DNA from: an uncultured Bacteroidales bacterium | GTDB lineage: Bacteria; Bacteroidota; Bacteroidia; Bacteroidales; UBA932 | Direction of reading: 5' to 3' | Assembly (NCBI GenBank): GCA_947253655.1 | Contig: CAMYAE010000002.1 | Location: forward strand, 124,001-188,000 | DNA: 64,000 nt | Part shown: positions 50,958-60,523 of the stretch, piece by piece | Numbering within the stretch: position 1 is the stretch's first letter | Layout of the letters: every line of letters starts with the position of its first letter | Notes under the pieces: model-generated | Told to the model about the DNA's origin: nothing | The model's database searches: none | Seen by the model: the letters and a program-made list of their open reading frames with translations, nothing else | Made by a program: the position numbers and the translations under genes

Positions 50958-51896
50958 TTAGAATTTATAACCTAAACTTGCTGTGATTGAATTACCTATA
51001 ATATCGTTGCCGAATATTATAGCTCCTTCAAGTATAAAGCCGAAGTATTCAAAACCCAGGCCAAGGGTGCCGAAAGACGGCAAAATGGCCTTGTCAGTTC
51101 CGTAGTGATAGCCGCCTCTGATGAAGCCTATATCCCACAGTCCCACTTCAGCTCCTATCCCGGCTGTCAGATTGCCGGAGAAATAGCAGTTCAAATCGAG
51201 GGAACCTGCGACCGAAAGAAATGGAGTCAGCTCCTTTGTGTAGGTTGTGGCTGCAACAGCAGCCGTAGGAAGAGAGAAGGAGTCTCCGGAATAGGATTTC
51301 ACCTTGCCTCCTATGTCTGAAACCCCGGCGGTAACTCCGAAGTCTCCAAACCGTCCCATTATGAAAATGTCAGCCGCAAGATTGGAATAAGTATTGTGCT
51401 CACCGGCTTCTGACCTGTAATATTTCAAGTTGGCACCTGTTGAATATTTTTCCAAAAAACGATAGCCTGCCCCTATTCCAAACTGATAGTCAGCGGGTTT
51501 AACGCGGCCTGTAGGCACATTGAATTCATTGACTGTATTGTAACTTTTCCATCCTTGATACAGCCCGGCAATCGCCAAACCAAGGTTTTTCCCTATTTTC
51601 ACGGCAGCTCCTCCTCCGAAGAACGAGCCTCCGAAATCCTTCCGGCCCCAGGATTGATAAAGTGTCTTAACTTGAAAAGTACCCTCATAGAACGGTAAAG
51701 ATGCAGATGACGATAAGGCACTCCAGGCGGGAGATGAGCAATCTGCCTTTCCCGTGAATCCCATTGCCGCCCCTTTTGCATCTCTGGAAATTCCGGCAAA
51801 AGGGAAAACTTCCTGACCTCCGGTTGTCTGTGCCTGTGTCCTGCACAAAGAGCACAAAATAATTATTGATGATATTAAGAGGAATTTCAATCTCAT
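50958..51896 (-). CDS. PorV/PorQ-family outer-membrane barrel protein
   Basis: 312 residues. Signal peptide 1-22, then a beta barrel with the pattern of PorV/PorQ family proteins of the T9SS (FPFAGISRDAKGAAMGFTGK; ending SLGYKF). PorV-type proteins shuttle T9SS cargo from the translocon to the attachment complex. The gene begins 5 bases after the S8 protease, whose sorting domain it could recognise. A general porin of the same fold cannot be ruled out. Confidence 0.75.
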   Translation of the reverse strand: MRLKFLLISSIIILCSLCRTQAQTTGGQEVFPFAGISRDAKGAAMGFTGKADCSSPAWSALSSSASLPFYEGTFQVKTLYQSWGRKDFGGSFFGGGAAVKIGKNLGLAIAGLYQGWKSYNTVNEFNVPTGRVKPADYQFGIGAGYRFLEKYSTGANLKYYRSEAGEHNTYSNLAADIFIMGRFGDFGVTAGVSDIGGKVKSYSGDSFSLPTAAVAATTYTKELTPFLSVAGSLDLNCYFSGNLTAGIGAEVGLWDIGFIRGGYHYGTDKAILPSFGTLGLGFEYFGFILEGAIIFGNDIIGNSITASLGYKF

Positions 51897-51901
51897 GATT
51901 A

Positions 51902-54547
51902 TTACAGTTTTATGAATGTCTGTCTATAAGTTTCTCCGTTCATTACTGTTGTAAGCAGATATTTTCCCGGTGCACAGGAAGTCATATCAATTGAGTGCGG
52001 AGTGAAAGCTCCAAGGGTGACCTTGTTGTCGTAGACTATGGAACCGTTTGCAGTTTCTATCCTGACTTCGGCCTCGCTTTCCTGCACGCTTCCTCGCAGA
52101 TTGAGCGTTGTCCTGACAGGATTAGGGTAGGCTTCGAAATTGACGCCCTTGTCCCTGACGAGAATTCTGAATGACGACAGAGCCGTGTCGTTGAGAGCAT
52201 CTGTTGCCGTTATGCTAACATTTGCAAGTCCATAGCCCAGCACTTTGAATGTCACCTTATTGTCTTTTACGTTCTTTATAGCTATTATATTGCCGTTGTC
52301 GGCTGATAAACTGTAAGTCAGAGGCTCTCCGTCGGCATCGGAGAAGATCTCCGACATATCTATCGTAAATTCTGCGGAAGGGTCTGAAATATATTTGTCT
52401 TCAATTTTCCCTGTAGAGGAAGGGGCATTATTCTTTAATATTGTATATTTTATGTCGAGAACGGAGCTCTTTCCGTATTCATCTGTAGCCTTTATTTGGG
52501 CGGTGTATGTCCCGGCAGGAGCGTTTTTCCCTATTATTTTAAGTTTATGGGTGCGGCTTGCAGCATCTCCTGTGAGGGTTGCCGCAGCTGAGCCGGCTGT
52601 GAAATCTACCGTGAATTTATGCCCGTCAGGATCCGTAATATCGAAAAGGGCATCTATTGTCTGAAATGCACGTAGCGTAAAGTCTGTTTGGGTACCTGAA
52701 ATGACAGGAGCATTGTTGTCAAGGGTAGTTACCTCTTTGATTTCGGAAGCTGCGGAATAATGTCCGGAATAATCCTTTGCGAACAACGCTATATAATATT
52801 TAGTATTGAATTCAAGACCTTTTATGTCGGCAGACACTTCCTCCCCGGCTTTTTTCTTAGGGAAATCAGTAACTGCGAATACGGCATTCTCCGAAGGGTC
52901 GGCAGGATTGAACGACTCTATGTCCATACGATTTTTTGCAGCGACAACCATTACTCCGTATGCCCTTTTCCCCGAAGCCGACTTAGGAAGATTGAATTTG
53001 CATAAAATTGAATTGGAGGTCTGTTGGACAGTATATGGGGCTACAGGTTCCGGAATATGCTTGCCGTCAATGGTCATTGAGCCGAGAGCGTCTACGAGAT
53101 TTCCTATATGTTCCGTCTCCGGTATAAAACCGGTTCTTGCCCCATTGAGAAGTTTTTCTTTAAGTGCATCGGCAGTGAATCCAGGACCACCGTAATATGA
53201 TACTATCAGGGCCGCAATCCCTGATACCTGCGGGCAAGACATGGAAGTGCCGGAAGATAGTCCGTATGCGCCTTCATTTTGCGGGTATGTACTTAGAATA
53301 TCGGTGCCTGGAGCACATACATCGACCCATTTGCCGTAGTTCGAGAAAGAGGCTTTCTTTCCGGCGGCATCAGTAGCTCCAACGCTTATTACCCTGTCAT
53401 AAGAACTGATTATGTCGTAATCGATGTTTTCATTGCCGGCAGAGAATATAACGATTCCTCCTTTCATAGGAGAGTCCGGGAGCTGATTTCCTTCGTTGTC
53501 GCAACCGGCATTGTCGATAAAATAGTCGATAGCGTCTTTAAGAACGGAATAATTGCCTGCAAGTGTCTGTGCTTTGTATGTTTCGAGTTCTTCTTTCGAC
53601 ACTTTGCCGTCCTGGTTGGAGTCGGCAATATAGCCCCAGCTGTTCTGGCTTATTACAGCACCATGATCCGCAGCCCATGTAAATGCTGCAGCCGTCTCTG
53701 CAATAGGAGCGGAAAGCTCTTTTCCGGTAGATGTGTCAAAGATCTGGCATGAGAGAAGTCTTACTCCCTTTTGACCCTTAGCCTTGTCTCCGCCGGCAAC
53801 GCCGCTTACTCCTATTCCGTTGTTATTTACTGCTGCCAACGTGCCTCCCACATGAGTACCATGTGTGTGAGGAGTTATTTTGTAGCTGTCCGTCAAAAAA
53901 TTTTTGCTTCCGTTTGCTCCGGCAGGAATAAGGTTATCTGTAAGATCGGGGTGCGTAGGATCTATACCTCCGTCATTGACGGCCACTATTACCTTGTCGC
54001 TTCCCACAGTATAGTCCTCCCATACTTGCTCGACATTGATATCCAGACCTTTCCTGTACCGACCAGTACCGGGGTTGATATAATGCCACTGCTCTTTTAA
54101 CCTTGGATCATTAAAGCCCCGAAGGTGTCCTAATATGCTTTTTTCAACTTTGACAATGCCCGGTATCGAGCCTAATTCAGACTGGGCCTTTGTGACCGGA
54201 GTGTTTGAGTCAAATTCGATTTTGTACCATTTGTGCAGCCCATACCTGCGTGCGCGCGGTTCAAATTGTCCTGCATCGGCGAAGACTCTTCTTATCGACT
54301 TGATTCCAAGTCCTCCGAATACCGAATTCAGTGCTGCCGATTTTGTCGCCATGTTCCCGGATTTAAGGTCATCTTCGACAAGATTTATAAGATTATCGTC
54401 AAATTGCACTATGGCCACACCTTCCTCGTATATGGCATCGGTGTTCGCATTCTGCGATGTCGTTACCGTCTCGGTTGGTTTGTCCGTTTCTTTGGCACAA
54501 CCGGCAAGGATAATGAGGATTGCAGCAGGTAATAAAAACTTTTTCAT
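51902..54547 (-). CDS. S8 subtilisin-like protease with T9SS sorting domain and an internal EF-hand loop
   Basis: 881 residues. Catalytic triad D192 (VAVNDGGID), H229 (HTHGTHVGG), S435 (SSGTSMSCP), with oxyanion N372 (SAGNEN). An EF-hand-like loop DSNQDGKVSKEEL (309-321) sits inside the catalytic domain. An N-terminal prodomain (about 40-135) comes first, then after the protease a fibronectin-III-like part (about 500-600), two cadherin-like parts (NNAPVI, NNAPSS) and a T9SS C-terminal sorting domain from about 803 (EAYPNPVRTTLNL). The signal is a lipobox (LAGC, C17), unusual together with a T9SS tail. The protein is thus likely to be exposed at the surface. Confidence 0.93.
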   Translation of the reverse strand: MKKFLLPAAILIILAGCAKETDKPTETVTTSQNANTDAIYEEGVAIVQFDDNLINLVEDDLKSGNMATKSAALNSVFGGLGIKSIRRVFADAGQFEPRARRYGLHKWYKIEFDSNTPVTKAQSELGSIPGIVKVEKSILGHLRGFNDPRLKEQWHYINPGTGRYRKGLDINVEQVWEDYTVGSDKVIVAVNDGGIDPTHPDLTDNLIPAGANGSKNFLTDSYKITPHTHGTHVGGTLAAVNNNGIGVSGVAGGDKAKGQKGVRLLSCQIFDTSTGKELSAPIAETAAAFTWAADHGAVISQNSWGYIADSNQDGKVSKEELETYKAQTLAGNYSVLKDAIDYFIDNAGCDNEGNQLPDSPMKGGIVIFSAGNENIDYDIISSYDRVISVGATDAAGKKASFSNYGKWVDVCAPGTDILSTYPQNEGAYGLSSGTSMSCPQVSGIAALIVSYYGGPGFTADALKEKLLNGARTGFIPETEHIGNLVDALGSMTIDGKHIPEPVAPYTVQQTSNSILCKFNLPKSASGKRAYGVMVVAAKNRMDIESFNPADPSENAVFAVTDFPKKKAGEEVSADIKGLEFNTKYYIALFAKDYSGHYSAASEIKEVTTLDNNAPVISGTQTDFTLRAFQTIDALFDITDPDGHKFTVDFTAGSAAATLTGDAASRTHKLKIIGKNAPAGTYTAQIKATDEYGKSSVLDIKYTILKNNAPSSTGKIEDKYISDPSAEFTIDMSEIFSDADGEPLTYSLSADNGNIIAIKNVKDNKVTFKVLGYGLANVSITATDALNDTALSSFRILVRDKGVNFEAYPNPVRTTLNLRGSVQESEAEVRIETANGSIVYDNKVTLGAFTPHSIDMTSCAPGKYLLTTVMNGETYRQTFIKL

Positions 54548-54571
54548 TTGGTACTTATGTAATAATTATAA

Positions 54572-54608
54572 AGAGTGTCCGCCAAAAGCGGGTTCAAGCG
54601 GACACTCT
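54572..54608 (-). terminator. Hairpin between the LRR gene and the S8 protease gene
   Basis: AGAGTGTCCGC (54572-54582) pairs perfectly with GCGGACACTCT (54598-54608), 11 pairs, 15-base loop. It follows the LRR stop codon at 54622 and is followed on the minus strand by a moderately T-rich stretch. It could end or weaken transcription, so the protease genes may be expressed less than the LRR gene, or it may mark mRNA processing. Confidence 0.6.
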
Positions 54609-54621
54609 GAAGTTGCAAAGT

Positions 54622-57072
54622 TTATTCTGGTACGGCTGTCCTGTGTATTGTAGTGCCGGCTTCTTTAATTATGTCGGCATCAGAGATGACAGCACCTTCG
54701 CCTATATAAACATCTTTAAGATTTGTACATCCGGTCAGTTCAAGATGTTTCAGCGTAGTTGCGGAGCCTGTTAAGTTGAGCATAACGAATTTTTCATCCG
54801 CATCCCCTGTGAATACAAGAGTTTCAAGTTTAAGGTTCTTAAGACCTTGACCAAGCCAGCCACCGTTTCCGTAGTTGTCAGCTTTGAGTGTCTTGAGGTT
54901 CTTTAAGCTCCAGAGATAGAACGGCTGCTCAAAGTTTAAAACGGCGAATTTATTATTGCTTATATCAAGATATGTGAGCATGCTGTTGTTCTCTATTTCT
55001 GCCGATTTCATCTCATTGTGTGACAGGTCGATGGATTTTACAGAACTTATTCCTTTGATCCTTACCTTAGTAAGTTTGTTGTATGAGAAATTAACGGTCT
55101 GTATGGCTTTGAAGTCATAGCCGGAAGCATTTGACACTTTTGTCAGCTCGTTGTGTGAAAAGTCGATATTGACAAGAGCCGTGCAGGCTGTATAGTCTAT
55201 AGAAGTAATTTTATTATTAGAAAGGTTTATGTCCGTGAGCGATTTCCATTTGCTCATGTCAACATCAGTAATCATATTATTTGATGCATCGAGATTCAGG
55301 AGCCCAGTAAACCATTGGAGGCCTTCAAGGGTGCTGATACCTTTGTCTTTCAGGTTCATGACGGTCACTTTGGCTGCTTCTTCCTTAGTAAGTATGCCGT
55401 TTCCATCGGTGTCGTACTTGCGGGCTTCTTCTTTAAGTTTGGAGTCTGTAATCTTGTCAAGCACATTGAAATTAGGATCTTCTATATATGTTATCTTAAC
55501 TTTAACATAATCGGAATTCTTCCATTTCCCGTCTTTTATTTCTTGCAATGACGGATTAAGATTCTGTATCTCCTGCCCTTCTGACAATATGATTTCTTCA
55601 AGATAAAGTAGACAGTCTCCATATTCGTCGTGGCGGCTTCTAATTTCCATATCTTTCAGCTTGAGGTTCTTGCTGACATCAATCTTGTGTACGCTCTGAT
55701 GCATATAGAGATCGATCTTCTCAAGATTCGGCGAATTGACGAATGCGACATTCTTAATCTGGCAATATTGATAACTGAATTTTACAAGTTCCGGAAGATT
55801 TGCGAAGTTGAGTTCTTTTACCTTGGAATTGTTCAGTCCGAGTGAAGTTATCTTAGAATTGGCCGGAAGAGTGATGCTTTCGAGAGTTTTCATACCGGCA
55901 TCGACTTGTTCGATATTTTTCAATGCGGACAGGTCGAGCGTTTTGAACTTGTTCCCGTATATTGTAAGAATTTTCAGTTTTGTGCAGCTGCTTAGATCCA
56001 AGGATGTCAGATTATTGGAGAAAGCATATATTTCAGTCAGTTCCGGATTGTTGCCAAGCTTAATCTCTGCAATGTTTGCACATGTGCCGGTCCTGATGCT
56101 TTTGAGTGCCGTAAGTCCTTCAAGGTTCACTGATTTCACACTGAGACACCTTACGTTAATGGACTCAAGTTTTTTGTTTTTACTCAAATCTATTGTCTCG
56201 ACTGTGGATTTCGAACCTCCGGTAGTGGTAGACGTAATAAAAGAGAATTCTTTAAGGTTTTTAAGTCCTTCAATTCCTTTGAAAGAGGCTATCCCGTTGT
56301 TTTCCGGGGAAATAGCTCCTCCTTCGGAAATTGCCGAAGGCTCTTCATATTTTATAACCTCAATTGCATCGACCTCTTCCTGTGAAAGTTCACCGTTATT
56401 GTCGGTATCGAAATTTTTGATTATGTACTTCTTGAAATTTTCGTCAGTGAAGGTGTCGTTGAACGGTGCACCTTTCTGGCTGATTGTAAGCTTCACTTTG
56501 TTTTTGCCACTTACAACGAAGTATTCCGCATTACGTGGAGAGGTATTTAAGTTAGGGTCTACGGTAAATGATACTTCGGTATTAGGAAGTCCCTCCGTAG
56601 AGCCTGGATGCACCCAATCGTATGTGCCCTCAAGAGCCCATTTGCGATCACTTGTTACGAGAGTCGAAACTGTACCCCCTTTATAGCTTATTTCCGCATT
56701 TACCTTTGACAGGCTGATACTTTCGCCGGCAGCCATCTGTTTTACGGTTACCACGGCATCTTTCGCTTCCGGGTAACTTAGAATAATGAATGCCTTACGC
56801 TCATCGGAAATGTTTACATCCAGTTTGAATGTAAGCTTATTGTCGGATATTTTGAAATCTCTGACCCACGTCTGTTCCGCTTGGGCAGTCAGTTTTGCGT
56901 CAGATACACCGTTTTCGACAGTAACGCCGATGCTTCCGCTTTCTGCCGTGGCAGCTACGGAAATCTCATTTGCAGACACATTGATGACAGGTGTCTTTAC
57001 TTCGTTTTCTTTGGTACAGGCAACCCATAATAGAGATGCCGTTAATAGTACCGATGTTAGGATTCGTTTCAT
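54622..57072 (-). CDS. Lipoprotein with BACON domains and two EF-hand/leucine-rich-repeat modules
   Basis: 816 residues from ATG 57072 (MKRILTSVLL); the frame opens at 57129 but the first residues there do not form a signal peptide. Lipobox WVAC (C19). BACON-like sandwiches at about 28-112 and 115-200. EF-hand loop DTDNNGELSQEE (222-233), then leucine-rich repeats with LDLS/IDLS (from about 260 to 500). A second EF-hand loop DTDGNGILTKEE (553-564) is followed by a second LRR block (from about 570). No T9SS tail. A surface binding protein is likely (inference). Confidence 0.85.
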   Translation of the reverse strand: MKRILTSVLLTASLLWVACTKENEVKTPVINVSANEISVAATAESGSIGVTVENGVSDAKLTAQAEQTWVRDFKISDNKLTFKLDVNISDERKAFIILSYPEAKDAVVTVKQMAAGESISLSKVNAEISYKGGTVSTLVTSDRKWALEGTYDWVHPGSTEGLPNTEVSFTVDPNLNTSPRNAEYFVVSGKNKVKLTISQKGAPFNDTFTDENFKKYIIKNFDTDNNGELSQEEVDAIEVIKYEEPSAISEGGAISPENNGIASFKGIEGLKNLKEFSFITSTTTGGSKSTVETIDLSKNKKLESINVRCLSVKSVNLEGLTALKSIRTGTCANIAEIKLGNNPELTEIYAFSNNLTSLDLSSCTKLKILTIYGNKFKTLDLSALKNIEQVDAGMKTLESITLPANSKITSLGLNNSKVKELNFANLPELVKFSYQYCQIKNVAFVNSPNLEKIDLYMHQSVHKIDVSKNLKLKDMEIRSRHDEYGDCLLYLEEIILSEGQEIQNLNPSLQEIKDGKWKNSDYVKVKITYIEDPNFNVLDKITDSKLKEEARKYDTDGNGILTKEEAAKVTVMNLKDKGISTLEGLQWFTGLLNLDASNNMITDVDMSKWKSLTDINLSNNKITSIDYTACTALVNIDFSHNELTKVSNASGYDFKAIQTVNFSYNKLTKVRIKGISSVKSIDLSHNEMKSAEIENNSMLTYLDISNNKFAVLNFEQPFYLWSLKNLKTLKADNYGNGGWLGQGLKNLKLETLVFTGDADEKFVMLNLTGSATTLKHLELTGCTNLKDVYIGEGAVISDADIIKEAGTTIHRTAVPE

Positions 57073-57132
57073 TTTATAATTGTTTTTAATAAGGTTCAAA
57101 AATCCGGTATCTTTTGCAAGAAACCGCAACTG

Positions 57133-59604
57133 TTATTTTTTGCGAGCCTTGAATATCGGCTCCATACGGACGTCTGTCTTAGGAGCGGACAGAATCGTAG
57201 ATCTCAGCCCGCCTTCCGACCAGAAATCGTATGCCGGAGTAGGGGTAATGTCGAACCAGTCTTTTTTCTCGGCTTCGGTCTTGCGCGGAAGGAAGTATTT
57301 ACAGTGGAATTTGCCGTAATTCCCATTCTCTCCTTCGGCATAGTAGTAGAAAGCCCAAGGAACGGTGCTGCACACATTGCCGTTGTCGTCTGTCCAAGGA
57401 CGGTTCTCTTCGTATGGAGTTTTCCAGAATGGAGCTATCCAACCTTCTTTTGCCGGATAGTAGATATTGTTACCGAATACGTTCTCCATTTGCACGAGCC
57501 GTGTAACATAATCTATACCTCCGTCTTTCTTGAAATGGCTGATAGGCTGCCACATTCCTGCATACCATTTTTTGCAGTCCCCGGTTGTTTTGAATTTAAC
57601 ATACAGAACAGACCTTTCTTGGTAATTGTGCCATTTCTTTTCGTCAAGTTTTGCAAGTTCGGCACCGTCGAAAAGTTCGAATTTCTCAAGTTCTATATCT
57701 ACATCTGCCTTTCCGAATGGGATTTCAGGCGCTTTGAACTTGAATTCGTAGAATCTGGTCGTATTGCTTCCGGCATAACCGCAGATAAGCAGAGAGTAAT
57801 CCGTATTGGACATCACTCTCGCTCCTTTGATAGTAGATGTTTTTATTCTCGAAGCATAGTCTATAGCGAAAGAACCGTCTTCTGCATAGTATTCTTCTAT
57901 TGCTGTCATAACAGCTTTGTCTTCAAGAGTTCCGTCCGGTTTGCGGTAACCGTTATTGTCAAGCTCCGATGTGGCGATTAGGAAAGGAAGGTATCTTTCA
58001 TCGTCTTTGCTCGGCGTAACTGTGTATGTTATATTGTTCCACCTTATTTCATCGAAGGTTACATTAAACGTCATGTCGGATTGGCTGGCATCATTGCTGT
58101 GCAGTTCGGCAGTAGCCACTTTTGTGGTACGTTTACCGTCAGGACCGACACCGAATACGAATATTACGTAGTCCTTGTCCGGCCTTACAACCCATCCAAG
58201 GTCTTTGTTGGCCCAGGACTCCGTTGTTCCGGTCTTGCACTCACCAGTATTTGCCCATGTCTCTCCGTTGCCTCTGTCATTTATTCTTTTTGTCTCCATG
58301 TTTATGACTCTTTGGGCAAATTGGTCATTCGTGTAGCCCTCCGTAAGATATTTGTGCACGGGAGCTATATAGTACCTCGTGTCATTATTTGAAGGCGTTA
58401 CTCTGAACTTGAAGTCCTGCTGCTTTATCTCAAGGGTCTCTATCTTGAATGTGCAGTTATCCGTAATCTCCATGGCCGGTGTCTTGAATGTCGTTACCTC
58501 AACCGGCTCGGTGATAGGGGAACAATGAAGATCCATTCCCCATGCAACTATGTGGTACGTAGTACCTTCCCAGAGGTTGCTCAATTTAGAGTTGTTCTTG
58601 CCTTTCTGGAGCATTGCAGTTATAGAAGCTCCGGAATTCACCCTTGACTTTATGTTTTTCACCATATTGGCCATCACCGCATATATGTCATTGCCCAATT
58701 CTTCGTATTGGAAATCGGATACGTATGTCCAGAAATAATATTCATCATTATTTGAAGGAGTCATTACGATGTCGGCATTATATGAACCGATGTTCGATAC
58801 GGTTGCTTCGAATTTCATATTAACCATGTTCAGAGGCAAGGTCGTGAATTGCTTTAATACAACAGGACTTGTCCGCACTCCTTCTGTGGTCATACCGAAG
58901 CATATTAGATAATAGTCGGTGTTGTATGTTAGCGGAGAGGTATTCCCATACGGCATTTCCGTTTTCTCTGCCGAAGAGGTTACCTTATATAGTCCGCCCA
59001 TGCGGCTCAGCCATTCTGAAATTGTCATATTGACCTCTGCTGCCGATTTCTTGATATATTCAAGTTCGTTTTGATAGACAGCTTCTCCAAACTCCATGCT
59101 GCCGTATTCGTGGGTTTCCAGCACTAAGGATTCATCCACGGACGACTTGTTCAGAACAATATAATAGTAGTTGCCCGGAGCCTTTGAAGCGTTCGGGGTT
59201 ATATTTGCAATACAGGTATATGAGGTTATATTGTTTACGTCTATAGAAAAATAAGGGCTGTCAAAAGCACTCTGTATTACAGTAGCCGCAACATCTTTCT
59301 GTCCGGGAACACTGAAAGTAAAAGTAGCAAGCCTTGCATCGCCAAAGTTGTTGCCGGCATTGAATCTCACGGAGTTGGGTTCTACATTGATATCAGAGAC
59401 CCAGTCCGCATCGCAAGAAACCTTAATTTCTCGGTATTCAGAAGAATTGCCGTATTCGAAAGGGAGCCGGTATGTTCCTTTCAATGCTTCTATCTCTGCC
59501 GGTTTTACAGTAATTGTATCCGGCTTGCCCTCATTCGTGCCTTTGCAGGCAATAGCCAAGATTGCCGTAGCGGCGAATATTATGAAGTTGTTAAATTTTT
59601 TCAT
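57133..59604 (-). CDS. BACON lipoprotein with four repeated beta-sandwich modules
   Basis: 823 residues from ATG 59604; lipobox AIAC (C20). A BACON-like N-terminal domain to residue 115 is followed by four similar modules at about 118-255, 262-375, 385-500 and 512-625. Each one has a short ITPN/VMTPSNND/RVTPSNND/VTPSKDD motif, a pair of aromatic residues, and later DYYLICFGM / TYHIVAWGM / DYVIFVFGV / DYSLLICGY. A Trp-rich C-terminal domain follows. Not a known enzyme; probably binds a ligand at the surface. Unknown family. Confidence 0.8.
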   Translation of the reverse strand: MKKFNNFIIFAATAILAIACKGTNEGKPDTITVKPAEIEALKGTYRLPFEYGNSSEYREIKVSCDADWVSDINVEPNSVRFNAGNNFGDARLATFTFSVPGQKDVAATVIQSAFDSPYFSIDVNNITSYTCIANITPNASKAPGNYYYIVLNKSSVDESLVLETHEYGSMEFGEAVYQNELEYIKKSAAEVNMTISEWLSRMGGLYKVTSSAEKTEMPYGNTSPLTYNTDYYLICFGMTTEGVRTSPVVLKQFTTLPLNMVNMKFEATVSNIGSYNADIVMTPSNNDEYYFWTYVSDFQYEELGNDIYAVMANMVKNIKSRVNSGASITAMLQKGKNNSKLSNLWEGTTYHIVAWGMDLHCSPITEPVEVTTFKTPAMEITDNCTFKIETLEIKQQDFKFRVTPSNNDTRYYIAPVHKYLTEGYTNDQFAQRVINMETKRINDRGNGETWANTGECKTGTTESWANKDLGWVVRPDKDYVIFVFGVGPDGKRTTKVATAELHSNDASQSDMTFNVTFDEIRWNNITYTVTPSKDDERYLPFLIATSELDNNGYRKPDGTLEDKAVMTAIEEYYAEDGSFAIDYASRIKTSTIKGARVMSNTDYSLLICGYAGSNTTRFYEFKFKAPEIPFGKADVDIELEKFELFDGAELAKLDEKKWHNYQERSVLYVKFKTTGDCKKWYAGMWQPISHFKKDGGIDYVTRLVQMENVFGNNIYYPAKEGWIAPFWKTPYEENRPWTDDNGNVCSTVPWAFYYYAEGENGNYGKFHCKYFLPRKTEAEKKDWFDITPTPAYDFWSEGGLRSTILSAPKTDVRMEPIFKARKK

Positions 59605-59623
59605 ATCGAAAAGAGATTTTTTA

Positions 59624-60502
59624 TTAGTTATACTGATATTTGGCAGGTTCGCCGAATTGTGCCGATATTGCATTGACAACCTTGAAGTTACCGTCCTCTC
59701 CGGCACAAGACACATAGGCCACATACTTGCAGTTGCTCTTCACAATATTTTTATCAAGACTGAATGAGAACGTGATTTCACCGCTTTCCCCTTTTTTCAG
59801 AATATTATCCAGACGGGTTCCGGCAAAATTCTTCTGGCTGCAGCCTTCTATCATCCTTATGCAATCGTTATGAATGTTATAGGACGGATCAGGAGCATTG
59901 GCCTGCTCGGCTTTTATGCCGTCTTCAAGCACGAGGATTCCAACATAATAGTCGGTAGCCTTTTCCGCTCCGGATTTTACTCCTGCCTTGATTGTAACAT
60001 TCCCGTCCTTGATAACAGAGGCCGTACAGATTCCTGCAATTGCTGGATTCCTTTTAATCTGAATATCAAGTTGGGTTTGAAGACTATTTGCATCCGGCAG
60101 GGAAGTAAGCCCGTTCGCCCATTCCTTGCGCAGGTCAAATATAAGTGTCGGATAACTCTTTATCCCCATAACGCTTGGCAAGCTGGAATTAAGGTAGGCA
60201 GGATCTCCGTCTTTTTTGAAAGTATGTGCAATTGTAAGGATGGTTGATTCTTTATATGCCGAATTGCTTATAACTTTACGTAATATCTTTGTCATATCAG
60301 GACAGAATGGGCATCCGGCACCTGTAAAGTCTGTAATGAGGACCTTTTTCCGGAAGTCCGTACTGCCGGGGTAAGGATCTTGCGGAAGCGAAATTTCCTC
60401 TGTCGAAGGCTTTCCGCCGTTGTCAGAAGCCGGCTGCTTGCCGCACGATATCATAGCCGCAATGATTACGGCTGCCGACAATAATTTGCAAGTCTTTTTC
60501 AT
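59624..60502 (-). CDS. Omp28-like lipoprotein with thioredoxin motif
   Basis: 292 residues, lipobox MISC (C20). A thioredoxin-fold domain carries GAGCPFCPDM, the CxxC motif, and the C-terminal half is a beta sandwich (KKGESGEITFSFSLD). It matches the Omp28-related proteins of Bacteroidota, made famous by Porphyromonas Omp28, function not settled. It lies 19 bases before the BACON gene in the same operon. Confidence 0.8.
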   Translation of the reverse strand: MKKTCKLLSAAVIIAAMISCGKQPASDNGGKPSTEEISLPQDPYPGSTDFRKKVLITDFTGAGCPFCPDMTKILRKVISNSAYKESTILTIAHTFKKDGDPAYLNSSLPSVMGIKSYPTLIFDLRKEWANGLTSLPDANSLQTQLDIQIKRNPAIAGICTASVIKDGNVTIKAGVKSGAEKATDYYVGILVLEDGIKAEQANAPDPSYNIHNDCIRMIEGCSQKNFAGTRLDNILKKGESGEITFSFSLDKNIVKSNCKYVAYVSCAGEDGNFKVVNAISAQFGEPAKYQYN

Positions 60503-60523
60503 AATATTATAAATATTTTACTG

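Noticed and set aside
55808..56686. 292-residue plus-strand frame in the LRR gene
   Set aside because: Mirror of the repetitive leucine-rich coding sequence; low-complexity Ser/Leu content and no family match that I can see.
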